A stretch of DNA of 64,000 bases from Siderastrea siderea (GCA_964030785.1 OZ034969.1:38214501-38278500); one strand, 5' to 3'; positions 10,273 to 23,100 are shown, counted from the stretch's first letter. Made by a program: numbers and translations. The notes: generated by a model from the letters alone, not told the origin.

Positions 10273-11772
10273 ATGTCCCAGTTCAGTCCACATGTTTCAC
10301 CAGCCCTTAATTTGAAGAACCACATTTCAACAGCTATCTGTGAAGTCATTCGCCTCCTTGAAAATCTCAGGTTTAGTGATGATAATGGAAACCGACTTGA
10401 TTACTCGCTGTACAAGCTTGAACAAGTCGTCTATCTCTGTGTTTGCAGTCAAAATATGTGGCCGAATTTTTTAACTGACGAGGTTATTCAGCTGCTTCTG
10501 ACTGCATATAACAGCCTATCTCAAGAAAACTGTGAAACTGATTCTCATACGCCGTCTAACTGTCAAGCAATTTATACAGGGTCGGCAGGTAGGCCAGCTT
10601 TTGCTATTCCAAGAGAAACTTTAAAACTGTACTTGAGCTATGGTTTTTCTCTTCAAAAGATTGCTGATATGTTTGGGACTTCGAGCAAAACGATAAGTAG
10701 GCGAGTTAAGTCATATAGCTTACGAGAAGAAGTCCCAAAGTATGACGATATCTCAGATGAGGCCTTGGACTCTACTGTTTCTGCTGTATTACACAACTTT
10801 CCCAACTGTGGTATAAGAATGAAGGGGTTTTTGCTTGGGCAAGGTATTAGAGTGCAGTGGAGTCGTGTGAGGTCGTCTCTGTGGAGAACTGATCCCAGTG
10901 AACTTCCCAACTCAATATTGTAAATCGGCGTCATTACAGTGTACCTGGACCCAGATCATTATGGCACTTGGATGGCAACCACAAGTTGATCAGATGGGGA
11001 TTTGTTATTCATGGATGTGTGGATGGATTCTCAAGACGAATTATGTTTTTGAAATGCAGTACCAATAACAAAGCAGTAACAGTGTTACAGTTGTTCTTAA
11101 ATGCAGTTCAAGACTTTGGACTACCCTCCAGGGTCAGAGGTGATCAAGGCACTGAGAATATTGAAGTAGCTAGACATATGATATCCCATCCCAGCAGAGG
11201 GCCAGGGAGGGGCAGCTTCATTGCAGGAAAAAGTTGTCATAACCAGAGAATTGAGAGGTTTTGGAGAGATTTGTTTCATGGTTGTTCCTTTCTCTTCTAT
11301 TACATATTTTGCTATCTTATTTTGCTATCTAGAAGATACAGGATTGCTTGACATTAACAGTGCAACTCACTTGTTTTGCTTGCAATATGTGTTCACTCCA
11401 AGAATAAACCAACATTTTAAAATGTTTGAAAATGGCTATGACAACCATCCCCTTGCCTCAGAGTCAAACATGACCCCTGCACAACTTTGGATATATGGGC
11501 TGGCAAACTACCAGGGAGAATGGGAACCCCCAGAGGAAGACATACCATCCTTTGGTGTTGACTATGAAGGTCCTCTCCCATCAAATGAGTTTGATGGGGA
11601 GACTTGGAATGATCTTTCAGTTCAAGTACCTGAAATTCAGTGCCCTTTGAGCAGTGCAGCTTTCGATAGAATGACATGTATGGTTGATCCTCTAGAAGAA
11701 TCTTCCTGCTATGGAATTGATATTTATATCAAGTCTTTGGAAATTGTGGATGACCTTTCCGCACTTGCTTAA
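10273..11772 (+). pseudogene. Integrase-like DDE transposase, broken by two frameshifts
   Basis: The first frame (10273-10923, ATG start) holds an all-helical N-terminus and a helix-turn-helix near residues 116-145 (GFSLQKIADMFGTSSKTISR). The second frame holds the catalytic core: Asp in HLDGNHK (10971), Asp in RGDQGTEN (11142) and Glu in NQRIERF (11253), a D-57-D-37-E arrangement like retroviral-type integrases. The third frame (to 11772) holds the C-terminus with PRINQHF and TPAQLWIYG. Frame break 1 lies at about 10885-10923. Break 2 is a perfect 13-bp tandem duplication, TATTTTGCTATCT at 11305-11317 and 11318-11330. Related proteins occur in cnidarians and fish, often near G2E3-like HECT genes. 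The copy cannot make a full protein as sequenced. Confidence 0.85.
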
Positions 11773-14700
11773 GTAAACTGATGTTGTTAGACTCTTCAGG
11801 AATTACACAAGACAGGAGAACATCACCATATTTAAGAACCCTTCACACCAGCAAATTTCCTTTAATGAGGTACTTGCCTGTGTATGGGTAACAATTTTCT
11901 TTGACAACTTTGCATGTGTGTGTAAGCAATGACTTTTGAACTGATGAAGTAGCAAGCACTATCAGGTGGAAATCTTTGTCACAGAAAATTTGCTGTTGAA
12001 ACTGTGGCATATTATAGAGAATGGGATTCCTGACTATTCTAGTTTCACAATTGTTTTGCTTTTACTGATTTTGCATTGAGAGTTAAATAAAACAAATTTA
12101 TATCAATCCCTAACTTTTCACTTATTGTTAACCTATTACCACCATTTTTTTACTTGCATATTAGCAAGGGCATTTGTTCAAACTGGAGAGAGTGTTTTGC
12201 AATTATTTGCTAGCGAGGTCTGTAGCTATGTTCTATCCTTGCCAAAATAACAAAGTTCAAAGTTTCCCTAGCTGTCATACATGTATGTGTTGTTTGGTGA
12301 ACCCTACCCACAACAGCCCATTCACTTCAAACCAACCAAACATGGCAGCTGACGACAGGTTCAGCTATAGATAACTCAGTACAAAAACAGAAATCAAACC
12401 TTTCCATTATAATATGTTAATGTCAAACATGTATTTTACCAACTGTTACTACAGTAAGGTACATGTATCAAATTAATTTATATAGAACGTTGAATGTCAC
12501 AAGAACATTTTGAATTGCATTCAATAACTATTCTAGAATTTGAAAATCTCTTAATAATGAAATGTGGTGATACCAATTGTAATGTTTCTTTCAAGCCAGA
12601 GTGAAAATGTCGGTTCCCGGGTTGATATACGCGCAGTCGATAATAAACCACCAGACCAATATAGGATCACCAATTCTCTCTTTATTCCTATTCTTTTAGC
12701 CTTGGGGCGTCCTTATATCGAAGCGGTCAACTGAAATCATTACATTAAGTAAAATCTAAGTATTGTTGCGTTTATAGCTTGGAGGTAATCAAAATTACAC
12801 AACTCGCACGTGGTAATTAAGAGACTTACGAACGGTAAAATCTAGCAATAAATCTCACTGTAAAATCACAAACTAACGTATCATCATGACAATAAACCAT
12901 AAGTAAATTGTTGCTTACCAACGTTCGCGGGTCTTGATTATCTACCGAGAATTTCGTTCTAACTTGTTTTCTAAGGTCCTGATCACAAGGGGTCTTAACT
13001 TGAACTGAAACACAAGCTATATGTTTGCGTAACTAATGCACTAATCAAGGTAACGTCAATCAAATCAGAAAATATTTCACAGCTTTATCGGAAGCTGTTA
13101 CACCAATAATTTCCAAGATAATGTGTGCCAATTGGCAAAATGCCATCCACAGTCAAGCTTAGTTCACCTTTTGCAACTTAAGGCGGCTTATGTCAGTTTT
13201 GAGAGGGTGAAATGTTAAATAATTCATCTATCTCTTAATACTGTTTGTTACAGTGTACAACCATCATTTGCCACATTTGCACACTAAGAAAGCTAATAAA
13301 CAACCAACAGCTTCACCTCATATTATTTCAGAAATCAGAAATTGGCTCTGGCTCTTTTAAAATAAAAATCTCTATGTCATATGATGGTTGACAGTAAAAG
13401 AACAAATGATCTGAAAATTTTACAAGAGTTAAAAGTTGGGCTGCTTCTCCATCTCAAAACTGTGGTAAGCCACCTAAAGCACTACAAGAACAAGCAACAT
13501 GGACTTAAGTGATTACAACTTTCTGAACTGGGAAATAAATACACTACTGAATCTGCATAATTATGTTGCTTGTTCATAGGCTAAGTTATGCTACAAGTAT
13601 GGACCAGCCTTTTGGCAGATAACATTGGTAGATAAAAGCTTAAAATCAAACAAAAACAGCACTACCTTAACTGATGTTAAATATGGCATCCTGTTAAAAT
13701 AGGAATTCCACTAACTCAACTTGAAAACTTCAGCATAATTATATAACATTAGTTGTAACAAACATATCACTGAAAATATGAACAAGGTATTCAAGTAAGC
13801 ATGTATCAACATACATTCTGACTACAGAAATTCTATAACCAATTGAATTCACACCTACAAAAGAACCAAAATAGTGACAAATAATTTCTGTCAAAATTGG
13901 AACTCTGAAGTTCAAAACTAAGCAAACCATTTTCTTTTACGGCATACCCGGGAGTGTTTTCTCAAGAGATTCTTAAGGCCACATTCCTCAATCCACCCCT
14001 CGGTTTTTTAGGGTCCTGTGGTTGTCAGTGTGACAGCAGTTAATGACATCAAAAAAAATTATTGCAATCATTGGTTAAATTTACAACTTCAGAGTTCATG
14101 ACAGGTGCTATTTGAAATTGTTGTATAAAATAAAACCTCACTTATTGAATGTAAACATCTGGAAATATTCTATGCAGCTCAGACTAGGAGTAAGGGGCTT
14201 TCATTCATAGGTGCATGGGGGGGGGGGAAGGGGAAGCTTATTAGCAGTAATAAATAAAAAAAGGCGAATTACAGGGGTGTGTGACATTCTTGCCAACCAA
14301 GGTTGAAGGGCTGGATAATATTTGGAAGCCACTCCACTGCTTGTGTTTCTATGACTCCTAGTAAGATCAGCATAAGAAGAATGAGTGTGCTCATTCTCAG
14401 CCCTCACCTGCCATTCTCACTTTATTTATGTGTATGATTTTGGCTATGCTTGTGTTTCTTTTAAAACAAGGAAGAATTGTGAGGATATACACTGGACCTG
14501 CCTTGACAAATTTAGGGGTGGAGTGCATCGGTTCCATATTTGTAAAACTTAAAAACGTTATAATTACCACATTTTGGTCACTCAACCACCCCTTAACTTA
14601 AGTTCAAATAGGTAAGTATTGTGTTGCCGTAAGTTCATTTTGTCTTGCCCGTAAGTGTTGGGCCACCATAGAAAAGTGTATAGATATTAATTTCTTCTAA

Positions 14701-15148
14701 GACTTTTCATATAACAAATCAAAAAGGTAACTGTCTCTCCTGCATCATATAAATGAAAGGGACATTAGATGGCCAATCTTTGCAGTTTGAGGCTAGGGTT
14801 GGAAAAAATAAGAGTGTTTGTGTAAGGAAAAAGGGGTGATGGCCTTAAGGTTTGAGTACACAATTAATAATTCTGAAATTAATAAAACCCATAAAAACAG
14901 TAACCTCAAACCATGCCCACCCATTCCTTAACTCCACTAGAATCAAGTTGACATTACAGCAATCTCATTCCCAGAAGCCACATAACCCTTACCCAGTAGA
15001 ATGCGTAACAAGATGCTTTGGGATAAAGCAACCCACCATGACTGCCATAGCTGTAGACTTTATCCTAAAGTATCTAAATTCCCATTTTAATGCTGGATAG
15101 GGATGATGTGGGCGGGGAACAAGATTCATCTAACAGATACTACTGCTT
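11773..15148. other. Gene-free interior between transposase and HECT ligase
   Basis: This is 3.4 kb between the convergent 3' ends of the two genes. AATAAA-like polyadenylation signals occur soon after the transposase (for example AAATAAAACAA near 12086). A G-run lies at 14217-14228. The block 12600-13060 has a different texture (TAATAAACCACCAGACC) and may be an unrecognised insertion. No supported gene. Confidence 0.45.
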
Positions 15149-17582
15149 TCAGCGCATGGCAAATGTTTGCCCTTTGCAAAAAGCTAAGAGAAAAATATCT
15201 TTAAATTTCTCAAAACTTTGCATGTGACACACTGGAAAAGTTATGGTGTGTCCACATGCCACCACAGATGGAAAGCATACACTGTGTTCAGGATTTCGCT
15301 TGAGACAGTCATGGTCAAACATGACAGTTATGCTGAAGTTTGACTTGTTAATCTCTCTGTGCTTCTGTCCAGTAAGCCAGCCTAGTACTCCTGCTGGTGT
15401 CAGATCAGGACTGATCAATTCTTCTATCTCCTCACCATCAGGAGGGCCTTGCTGCAACACATTCAAATCATCTTCAGCTTTCCAAGCAATTGGTTCTGCA
15501 TACCCAGTAATTCTTTCATCCTCCAGGGTAAGTAGAAAGTCCTGAAAGTGATCCATGACTTGCTCTTCCGTGTGTCGATGAGAGGAACCTTCTACAGAAT
15601 ATTCAGGTACCATCAAAGAAAACAGGTAGTTGGCATCCACCTTCTTCTGCTGCCCTATAACAAAAAGACTTCGAGTAACTTCAGGATATTTGGAAAGGAT
15701 ACCTGCCAACCCATAAAGTTCCAACCCCTTTTTGAATTCATTCAGACAAAGCATCCTTCGGCTCAACATACTGACAACAATTGAGGCAGTTATGGAGTCC
15801 AAGTGGGCTTCATCAACCACTCCTGTATACCCATGCTCAAATATGGTGTCTTGGTGCTGTAGAACATCACTTTGTATTTGCTGCAGTAGCTCTTGTTCAG
15901 CTGAAGTCAGACTTGAAAAGTCAATGTCACTCTCCAAAACCAAAGAATCATAAACACTTTCTGCTAGAAAGCATGGCGGTGGCCCTCCTTGAGCTAAGCT
16001 TGTTGCCACAATTTCTCCACATGCTCTAAAATTTCCGTTCTGAACATCATTTGTGGAGTGTATTGGGCTCCCATTGGGAAAGAATTTTTCTGCAATAGCT
16101 TCAACTGTTGTGGCGAGAAACTCCTTGGACAAAGCACCAGAATCTATTCCGTCTTCTCCAACAAACTTGATTCTTACTTCATGATCAGGAGAGATTTTGT
16201 GTGTTTCTCGACGCCAAAGGTGAAGAACTCTCTCTAATGGTGTACCTCTTCTTATTACAAGAAATAAGGACCCCTTATCTTTAATAACCTTCTCTTCAAG
16301 TGCATTTAATACCCCAGCTTCATCATTTATAGTTGAATAATTGGCATGGTTGGACTCATCTCCGCTCATCTCTCTATTTAGCTCTTCTTGTAAGGACCAT
16401 GCAAATTGTTCGTCACTCTTGATTTGAATTGAATTGATTTCAATCTTCTCACTATCGCTGGGAAAGTGTGCTGATAAGGAGGCAATCCCTGCATCATTAA
16501 AGGGACTTGCTTTCGAACAGCGTGGTTCTTTAACACCACTATACACTGCTGTATTGCTGGCACTGGGTTCAATCTCATCTCTATTTTGCTGTACAGCTTC
16601 ACAATCAACAGGGTGATCCTTATCAAAAACTGACCTTTCAAACTCCTTCTCATCACTACTATCACTGTCAATGTCAATTTTACTGCAGACAAAACAATGC
16701 TTTCTCAACTGCATGATAGGGATGGACAAGCTGCATTTGGGGCACTTTGTTAGTGGTGACTGGGTGGTAACAGGCTGTGGTGGTTTATCCAAAGACAAAC
16801 AGCTTTTCATTGGGCGAATATATAAGAGAGTGCTGCTTCCAACAAGATCCCTGATGTATGGGATGGTGTAGCCATTACTTGGCATCAAAATTAACTTGAG
16901 GGGTCTTGAAGTTCCCCCTGATTCTGCTCGCATAAGTTCGAATGCCCCATCCTGTGATTTTAACTTCTCATATTCACTCTCAAGAACATCTTTAAAATGC
17001 TCAAGGTTCCCATTTTTGTTCGGAAAAACCACCCTTTTTCTGCCTAGCCCTGACTCTTTTAATGAAAGTAACGATTCCTGAGAGGGGGTCTTATCTTGTT
17101 CTGTGTTTGAGAGCAAGCAGAAGTCATGCGTCCACGTTTCTTTAGGCTGGATCATGATGACAGTTTTCCCCTTCGATTTTCCTTTTCCTTTCTTTGAAGG
17201 AATCTGCATTCTATTTCCTCCTCCCGAGAGAGATGGAAAAGCTCGCCTAAAAAAGTGAAATCGAGAAAGTCTTATTTCTTAGCGATAACTAAGAAACTAA
17301 GTGATAACTTAAAATTTTGGCCAGTTTACAATCGTTTCTCATTCCCTTCTATCTGGTGTAATTTTCTAATAACAAGCTGACAACACGTTTCTTGCTACTT
17401 TATGTCGCATTTCATTGCGAAAAATTCAAATGCACTTACTTCAAATCCCTCTCCACGGCATCAGAAAAAGATTGTGATGATGTATCGGAGGATGTAGAAG
17501 GTTGCTGTCGAGAGTTTTCATCTTCGATCTTAGAAATAGCGTCTTTTAAAATCGACACAACCTCGCTCACTTTTCTCGCCAT
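15149..17582 (-). CDS. G2E3-like HECT-domain E3 ubiquitin ligase carried by the transposon
   Basis: I model two exons: 17582-17440 (ATGGCGAGAAAAG start, donor GTAAGTG at 17439) and 17246-15149 (acceptor TTTTTTAG), joining in frame across a 193-base intron to about 746 residues. This start is preferred to the internal ATG at 17209 because the 12 codons before it stay open to the acceptor. Exon 1 encodes a short helical, Ser-rich leader. Later come a basic KGKGKSKGK stretch, a C2HC finger (CPKC...HCFVC, about residues 216-235; UBZ-like), a UIM-like DEQFAWSLQEEL (about 326-337) and a C-terminal HECT domain from about residue 370, with the likely thioester Cys in VVACGHT (about 712). HECT ligases pass ubiquitin from an E2 through that Cys. 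The frame is intact, unlike the transposase. The promoter would be the right inverted repeat. Its role in the element (modifying transposase or host factors) is unknown. Confidence 0.85.
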
Positions 17583-17903
17583 CTTGTTTTGATCACAAGG
17601 GCAAGAATTGGCGGGAAGAGTAGAGTTACCGCTGACCTACTTATACCGTCGTCGACGACATGAAGAACACGACGACAAAGAGAACGACGACAAAGAGAAA
17701 TTACGACGAAATGAAGAACCCGACGACAAAGAGAATTTACGAATGTTGAAAAACACGACGACTTAACTAAATTACGACGAAACGAAGAACACGACGGCAC
17801 GAAGAGTGGAACTCGACGACTCGAAGAACAGTATTCGACGGCATAAAGAAGTTTCGACGCCACGAAATATAAGTTTTCGATTTTGTCCCCTATCTGACGC
17901 CAT
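17580..17903 (-). repeat. Right inverted GTCG-rich array (terminal repeat with promoter)
   Basis: This is the inverted counterpart of 9750-10243. It ends outward at ...CTGACGCCAT (17903) and inward at the AAGATGGCGA that supplies the start codon of the HECT gene. It retains one full 63-bp unit where the left arm has four; the core part is 281 bp here against 469 bp on the left. The TATA-like GGTATAAGTAGG stretch is conserved in both arms. Confidence 0.85.
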
Positions 17904-18044
17904 AGTTTTCGGACATATATTCCTGGGCCGTGTAAGCATATATCGATCTAATTTATCGTGATTCATATAATATGGCATCTATTGAACAGTTTGAAGTTTA
18001 AAAAAGTTGAAAACAAAACAAGAAATTTTCATCGTAGTAGCACT

Positions 18045-18639
18045 TTAACGAGATAATTGTAACAATCGAACACATTCTAGTAATGTTACAGACTTACAGT
18101 GTAAAAACAAATCAGATAAATGGTTTCTATCTCGTCAAAATGAGTGAATGATTCTAAGATCGTCGCATGTATTGAAAATATTGTTTGTCTCTATCCCCAA
18201 ATTTACGCAGTGAGAAGTTTCGAAAGTGGAAACAAATCAAGAGGTCAGATGCCAAACTGAAGCCGCCCATAGATGGTTTTACCGTTACGTCATTGCCGCC
18301 ATAATGGTGGACATAAACAAAAGGTTTGTCATCAGCTTCCTTTGTCCTGTCCACCAACATGGCCGCCACACCATTCTCTTTTGCGTCTCCCGGGGGGATT
18401 GGTTGCAAACCACCTGTAGCAGCATATACTAGCGTCGACTAAAAGAAACATTGTCACATGATAAGTATGAACCACAAAAGGTGAGAACTAAGGGTCTTCT
18501 GGAAAGTGAAACAACATTTTGGATTTATCAACTGAGTTGATAAGGAACATTGGCCATCGTAAAGAAATTGAAAGCTGATGTTTTGAGAGTAAGACCTTCG
18601 CCAGAGCGAATCAAGAAATTGTGCGATGTAATTGGTTTA

Positions 18640-18671
<32 letters not shown>

Positions 18672-19164
18672 GTGGGAAAAGTTTGCACAGTCATTGCATT
18701 ATCATTCTTAAGAGCGGCTCTTTGTTAATATGAACAATCCAGTGACAAGACCAAAATTTCGAATTTCTTTGATTTAACCTTGAAGGCAATTTTGGCGTGA
18801 CAGTCACTTTGTGTTCGATAAAATGAATAACTTATGATCGAAGTTCTGCATTTGAAAAGAAAACCTCAAGTAGAAGTGGAAGTAAACTTTGAAACATGGG
18901 ATTTCAGGTTTGAAAACACTTGATGTCTTATTGCCATAGACTGTTTACAAATGACTACTCCCAACGTTTACACTGAACAATAAATAATCGCAGGAAAGTA
19001 CAAAGTACACACTAGTATTTTAACACGCCATGTGTCATGTTAAAAACTGTCGATTCGTACAATTAACCAAAATCACAGGCGGCCCAAGCTCAAAATGAGA
19101 ATACGATCGAATTGCGAAATATGACATTCGCTAGAAAACTTTGTATGGGAAATTCGTGGATGAA
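18045..19164. other. Gene-free stretch with dispersed repeat at its end
   Basis: No supported gene. From about 19035 to 19160 the sequence, reversed, resembles 26300-26400 (shared GGCCGCCTGTG, AATTTCCCATACAAAG and CGTATTCTCATTTTGAGCTT phrases), an older dispersed repeat into which the LINE at 19165 appears to have landed. Confidence 0.5.
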
Positions 19165-20082
19165 ATTTGTAGAAATACGTAGATGATAGCACTCTCGCCG
19201 AATCAGTATCGAAGAACGAGTTCAGCTCCATGCAGTCACGCGTAGATGAACTTGTACGGAAGTCTGAAGCTGATGGATTCCAACTCAATGAGTCTAAATG
19301 TAAAGAACTGAGAATATCATTCTCTAGGTCAGGAAGTACTGTAGATCATATCACTATCAATGATAAGCAAATCGAAGTTGTCTCGTCCGCAAAGCTGTTA
19401 GGAGTGGTAGTTTCGGACAACCTCAGGTGGTACGCGCATGTAGAATCTATATGCAAAAAGGCTGCGACGCGCCTGTACTTCCTAAAACAGCCAAAGCGCG
19501 CTAAAGTCCCACCCAAGGATATGCTACTTTTCTGCACGACATGTATACGTCCTGTATTGGAATACGCGTGCCCGGTTTTCCATAATTCTCTGCCGCAGTA
19601 CCTGTGTAAGGAAATGGAAAGGTTACAAAAGCGCGCGCTGCAGATAATACAACCCGACTTATCCTGTACTGAGGCTCTAGCAGCTCTAGACATCACGTCA
19701 CTCTGTGAGAGAAGGCAGGCCTTAAGTAAAGCTCTATTCGACCACATTGTAAGGGATCATAGCCACAACCTTCATGAACTGCTGCCGCCACGCAACGGGT
19801 CCATCTATTGCACCCGAAGCCAGGGATACTTCAAACTACCGATTTGAAAGACAAATAGGTTTTAAAACACTTTCATTATAGAAAACAGTTTTAATTATTA
19901 GTAGTAATTTTAATTATTAGTATTATCAGTATTGATGTTTCCCTTTTTGTATTATATTATAGGTTATATTTTACCTTTTTTATAGTAGTCATCATATATT
20001 CATATATATTTTTAATATTTATGCAGTAAAGTAGGTCACATTTCAGCCGGCCCGGGGGCTGCAATGATTTTTCTTCTTAATA

Positions 20083-20117
<35 letters not shown>
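19165..20117 (+). mobile_element. 5'-truncated non-LTR retrotransposon (LINE)
   Basis: The open frame can be followed from KYVDDSTLAES (about 19172), which contains the reverse transcriptase catalytic Y-V-D-D box, through LNESKCKE, AKLLGVVVSDNLRW and RPVLEYACPVFHNSLP to a stop at 19847. These are hallmarks of the RT finger/thumb and C-terminal region of CR1/L2/Jockey-type LINEs. The N-terminal endonuclease and most of the RT are missing, as expected of target-primed insertion aborted early. A 3' UTR follows, then AATAAAG and a (TC)n tail at 20079-20117 in place of poly(A). The surviving frame is undamaged over 205 codons, so the copy is not very old. Confidence 0.85.
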
Positions 20118-20120
<3 letters not shown>

Positions 20121-23100
20121 GAAGAAAAGTCAGGCACTTTTGTAACTTTTGTCTCTCTTGATGATAGCTATGCTTAGATCTTTGCAGAAAAAACTAAATA
20201 AAATCATGGGAATACTTACTGTTGTAAACCCACTGCATGCAAGCAGTCAGTTAATACCACACAAATCTGCATGTATTAGGCTCTGATGTGTCCTCGAGAG
20301 GTTACGAAAGTGCCCTATGTTGTGGTAACTGTTTGTTTAAAAGCAATAAAATCCATTTCTGTGCTAAATTGTAGCTATTGCCTTACCATTTATGCGCCAA
20401 ACGATTCTCTCAATTACCACAACACTTTAAATCTGAGTTATTTTGGCTCACAAAAATCTGCCGTGTATGTGTTTGACTTTTCATGTCCATGAAAAGAATC
20501 ACGATTCGGAAAAAGCCCATTTTTTACATAACGAATTTGGACAAATGAGTTTGACAATTTAAGTCGGTCAATCGCGCTATAATTTTAGGGGAAGTTGAAG
20601 CTATCTTTTGCCAATGCAACAAAGAAAACTTGGAGTGAATCGGATAAATCCTTATTTTTTTATAGAGATTTCAAGTTACTAATGTCAAAAAAGCGGCGAT
20701 GTTACAAAAGTTCCCTATTTGCTAGAAGTTCCAGAAGGTGGTTTCACAATAATTTCTTGAGAGATTGTGAAGTTTAATGCAATCAAATTAAACTTTAGTA
20801 TGAGAGAAATAGTTGACCAAAAATTGAACTTTGTCCTAAAAAAGGAAGAGGAGTTAGAGCTGTGGAAATGCATTTATTCTACTTTAGCGCTTTTCGCGGT
20901 AATGGCCATAAGGGTGTATGGTTGAAGGAACTGTATATACGACTCAATGTATCGCTGAATTATAGTAAAAACGAGTAATACTAATTGTGTAATATACAAC
21001 TGACTGCCTGTGAGCTATTCTGTTGCTTAGAAACATTTCCAAAGCAATGCACAAAACGGTGAAGTTTTCTACAATACCCGAGACAACCATCGTTTTCTCG
21101 TACAAGAAAGAGGGCGTAGCTCTGGGACAACTTAGTAAAAGTATTTATGAAGAACGTGTACCTTTTACTTCAAGTAAAAAGAAGATGAACAAAAGAATTA
21201 TAAACAAGATGATGATGATTGAGTATCACCCACTACACTTGTAGTGCAAGCCTTCATGCGGTCTGATTTGTAGCGCAAAGTTAGGACAACCTTTTGAACT
21301 ATTTACTGGTCTGCAGGAAACTTTGTACATACTTCTCTGCTTTCATTTGACTTTTTTAATGTTTTTAACTTATCCTTGATTGATATCTTTGTATATTATT
21401 GCGCTTAATTAGCTAGAGGTTCCAAATGGGGTTTTAATGTAAGTGGCTTTAATTTTTTTAACTATTTATGTACATTGTAGTGGTGAACGGTATTTTCAAG
21501 TTATTTCGCGCCACTTAATATCATCTGTTCAAATAAACGGCAGTAACAGTTAAAAGTTGCTAAGAATTCCACTTTTAACTGTTACAGGGTCCATGCTTAA
21601 TCCTATTCAGCTTGGACTTTTTTTGTCCCAGAACTTGGAGGAGGCACAAAACGCCGCCTTCTTAACTCCAAGAAAGTTTAAGCTACGACAACGAAACTTC
21701 GATAGCACGTCCAAAAATCTTTCTTTTGAAGTTCGTAACATGCCCTGATGACGTCACATGATGTGGGTAATACGTCATTATTGCCAAAATGGCGGCCATC
21801 TTGAATCTGTCATCTAAGATTTCATGTTCTTGTCAAAACCTCTGAAAACCACCAAAATTGGCCTAAAAGTAATTCAAACCAATAAACGAATGATCAAAAC
21901 GATCTTAAAATGTAACATATAGCACAATTAAGTTTAAAATTTTCCTTTTCTCCCCCTTTAGCTGAAGCTTTTTTCGAGCGAAGTCGTAACCCTCAGACGC
22001 ACGGGAAAAGTCATACCCCCAGCGTGGTACAATGGGAGGAGGGGGGGTGATGGAACCTCTCTTGGGTTTCTTATATGTTACCATGTTTTGAAAAGATTTT
22101 GCCTTTAGTCTGTGATGTGCTCTACAAGATGAGATATATTTTATGGGTTGTGCAACTGTGGCTCTGCTGGGGGCCTGTGACGCCACCATCTAGTATTGTA
22201 GAAGTTCTCATAAAAGGCTGAAATTGACATTTTTAATGCTACACAAGTAGAATATGACATAATTAAGCACTTTGCTTCTTTATCTTTTATCACCTAACAA
22301 CACGCATTTTTACTCAAAAATGGCTTGAGTCGCTTGACCACCTGCTACTTATGACGTCATATCTCGTAACCGTAGTAAACGATTCTCACCAAACTTAGGT
22401 CAAAATGTGTCTAAGGTATATGCGTACAGCTACTGAAAATGGCAGGTGCTGATGAAGAATCATATTAGAAAAATTCAAGAAAAACCTTATTGGGGCTTTC
22501 AACCCCCCCCCCCCCCCCCCCATCCCTTGTACATCCAAGGTTAAGAATTGTGAGGACAAAAATTGATCCAACTCCGAGAGTATTAAAGCCTTGACAAGAA
22601 AATGTCGAGGGTGATACAGGTGTCCCAAAACGTTTCCTTTGAGGTCCAATGACAACATTTGATGACGTCACCTGACGTAATTCCTTGCTTTTTCCAAAAC
22701 CTTGAGAAACCATTAACATTGGACAATAACCATTGAAAAGCAACATAAGAAGACTCAAATGGTGTAAAAATGGAAGTGGAATGCGAATGCGAAGTGGAAA
22801 TAAAATTTTACATTTAGAACAGTAAAACTTAAAATTGTGAAAAAGCACCTGTCAAAATATGGTTGCCATGGCAACACCAAATTGGATGGACAAAGACATC
22901 TCACACTAAATTGTTTCTAGCTAAATTTTAGGGAAAGTAACACAGTTTGGTGGCTTTTGCTTGCATATTAGACAGCTTTTAGCGTTCAAATTGAGCGTGG
23001 GCACTTTGTTCTCCCCAACTCCCAAGCTAAATAGGGTTTAAAGCCATAAGCTGTAAGACTGTTACCCGATCTATACCTTTACATAGACGACCAAGAAAAG

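Larger units (their letters stand above)
7612..18044. mobile_element. Candidate 10.4-kb DNA transposon carrying a DDE transposase and a HECT E3 ligase
   Basis: The outer ends match as inverted repeats: AGTGCTACTATGATCAAAA at 7612-7630 and its reverse complement with two changes at 18026-18044, each bordered outside by TTAA. Inside lie large inverted GTCG-rich arrays (9750-10243 and 17580-17903) that face a plus-strand transposase and a minus-strand HECT ligase. Right of the inner array the outer segment is 141 bp (17904-18044). On the left the first 145 bp (7612-7756) are followed by a separate 2-kb inverted-repeat unit before the array. The inner inverted arrays are certain. The outer TTAA boundary is an inference from a short match and could be coincidence. 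The smallest safe element is 9750-17903. Confidence 0.55.

Noticed and set aside
22501..22520. C-run as a possible structural element
   Set aside because: A single homopolymer with no flanking pattern; likely simple sequence.
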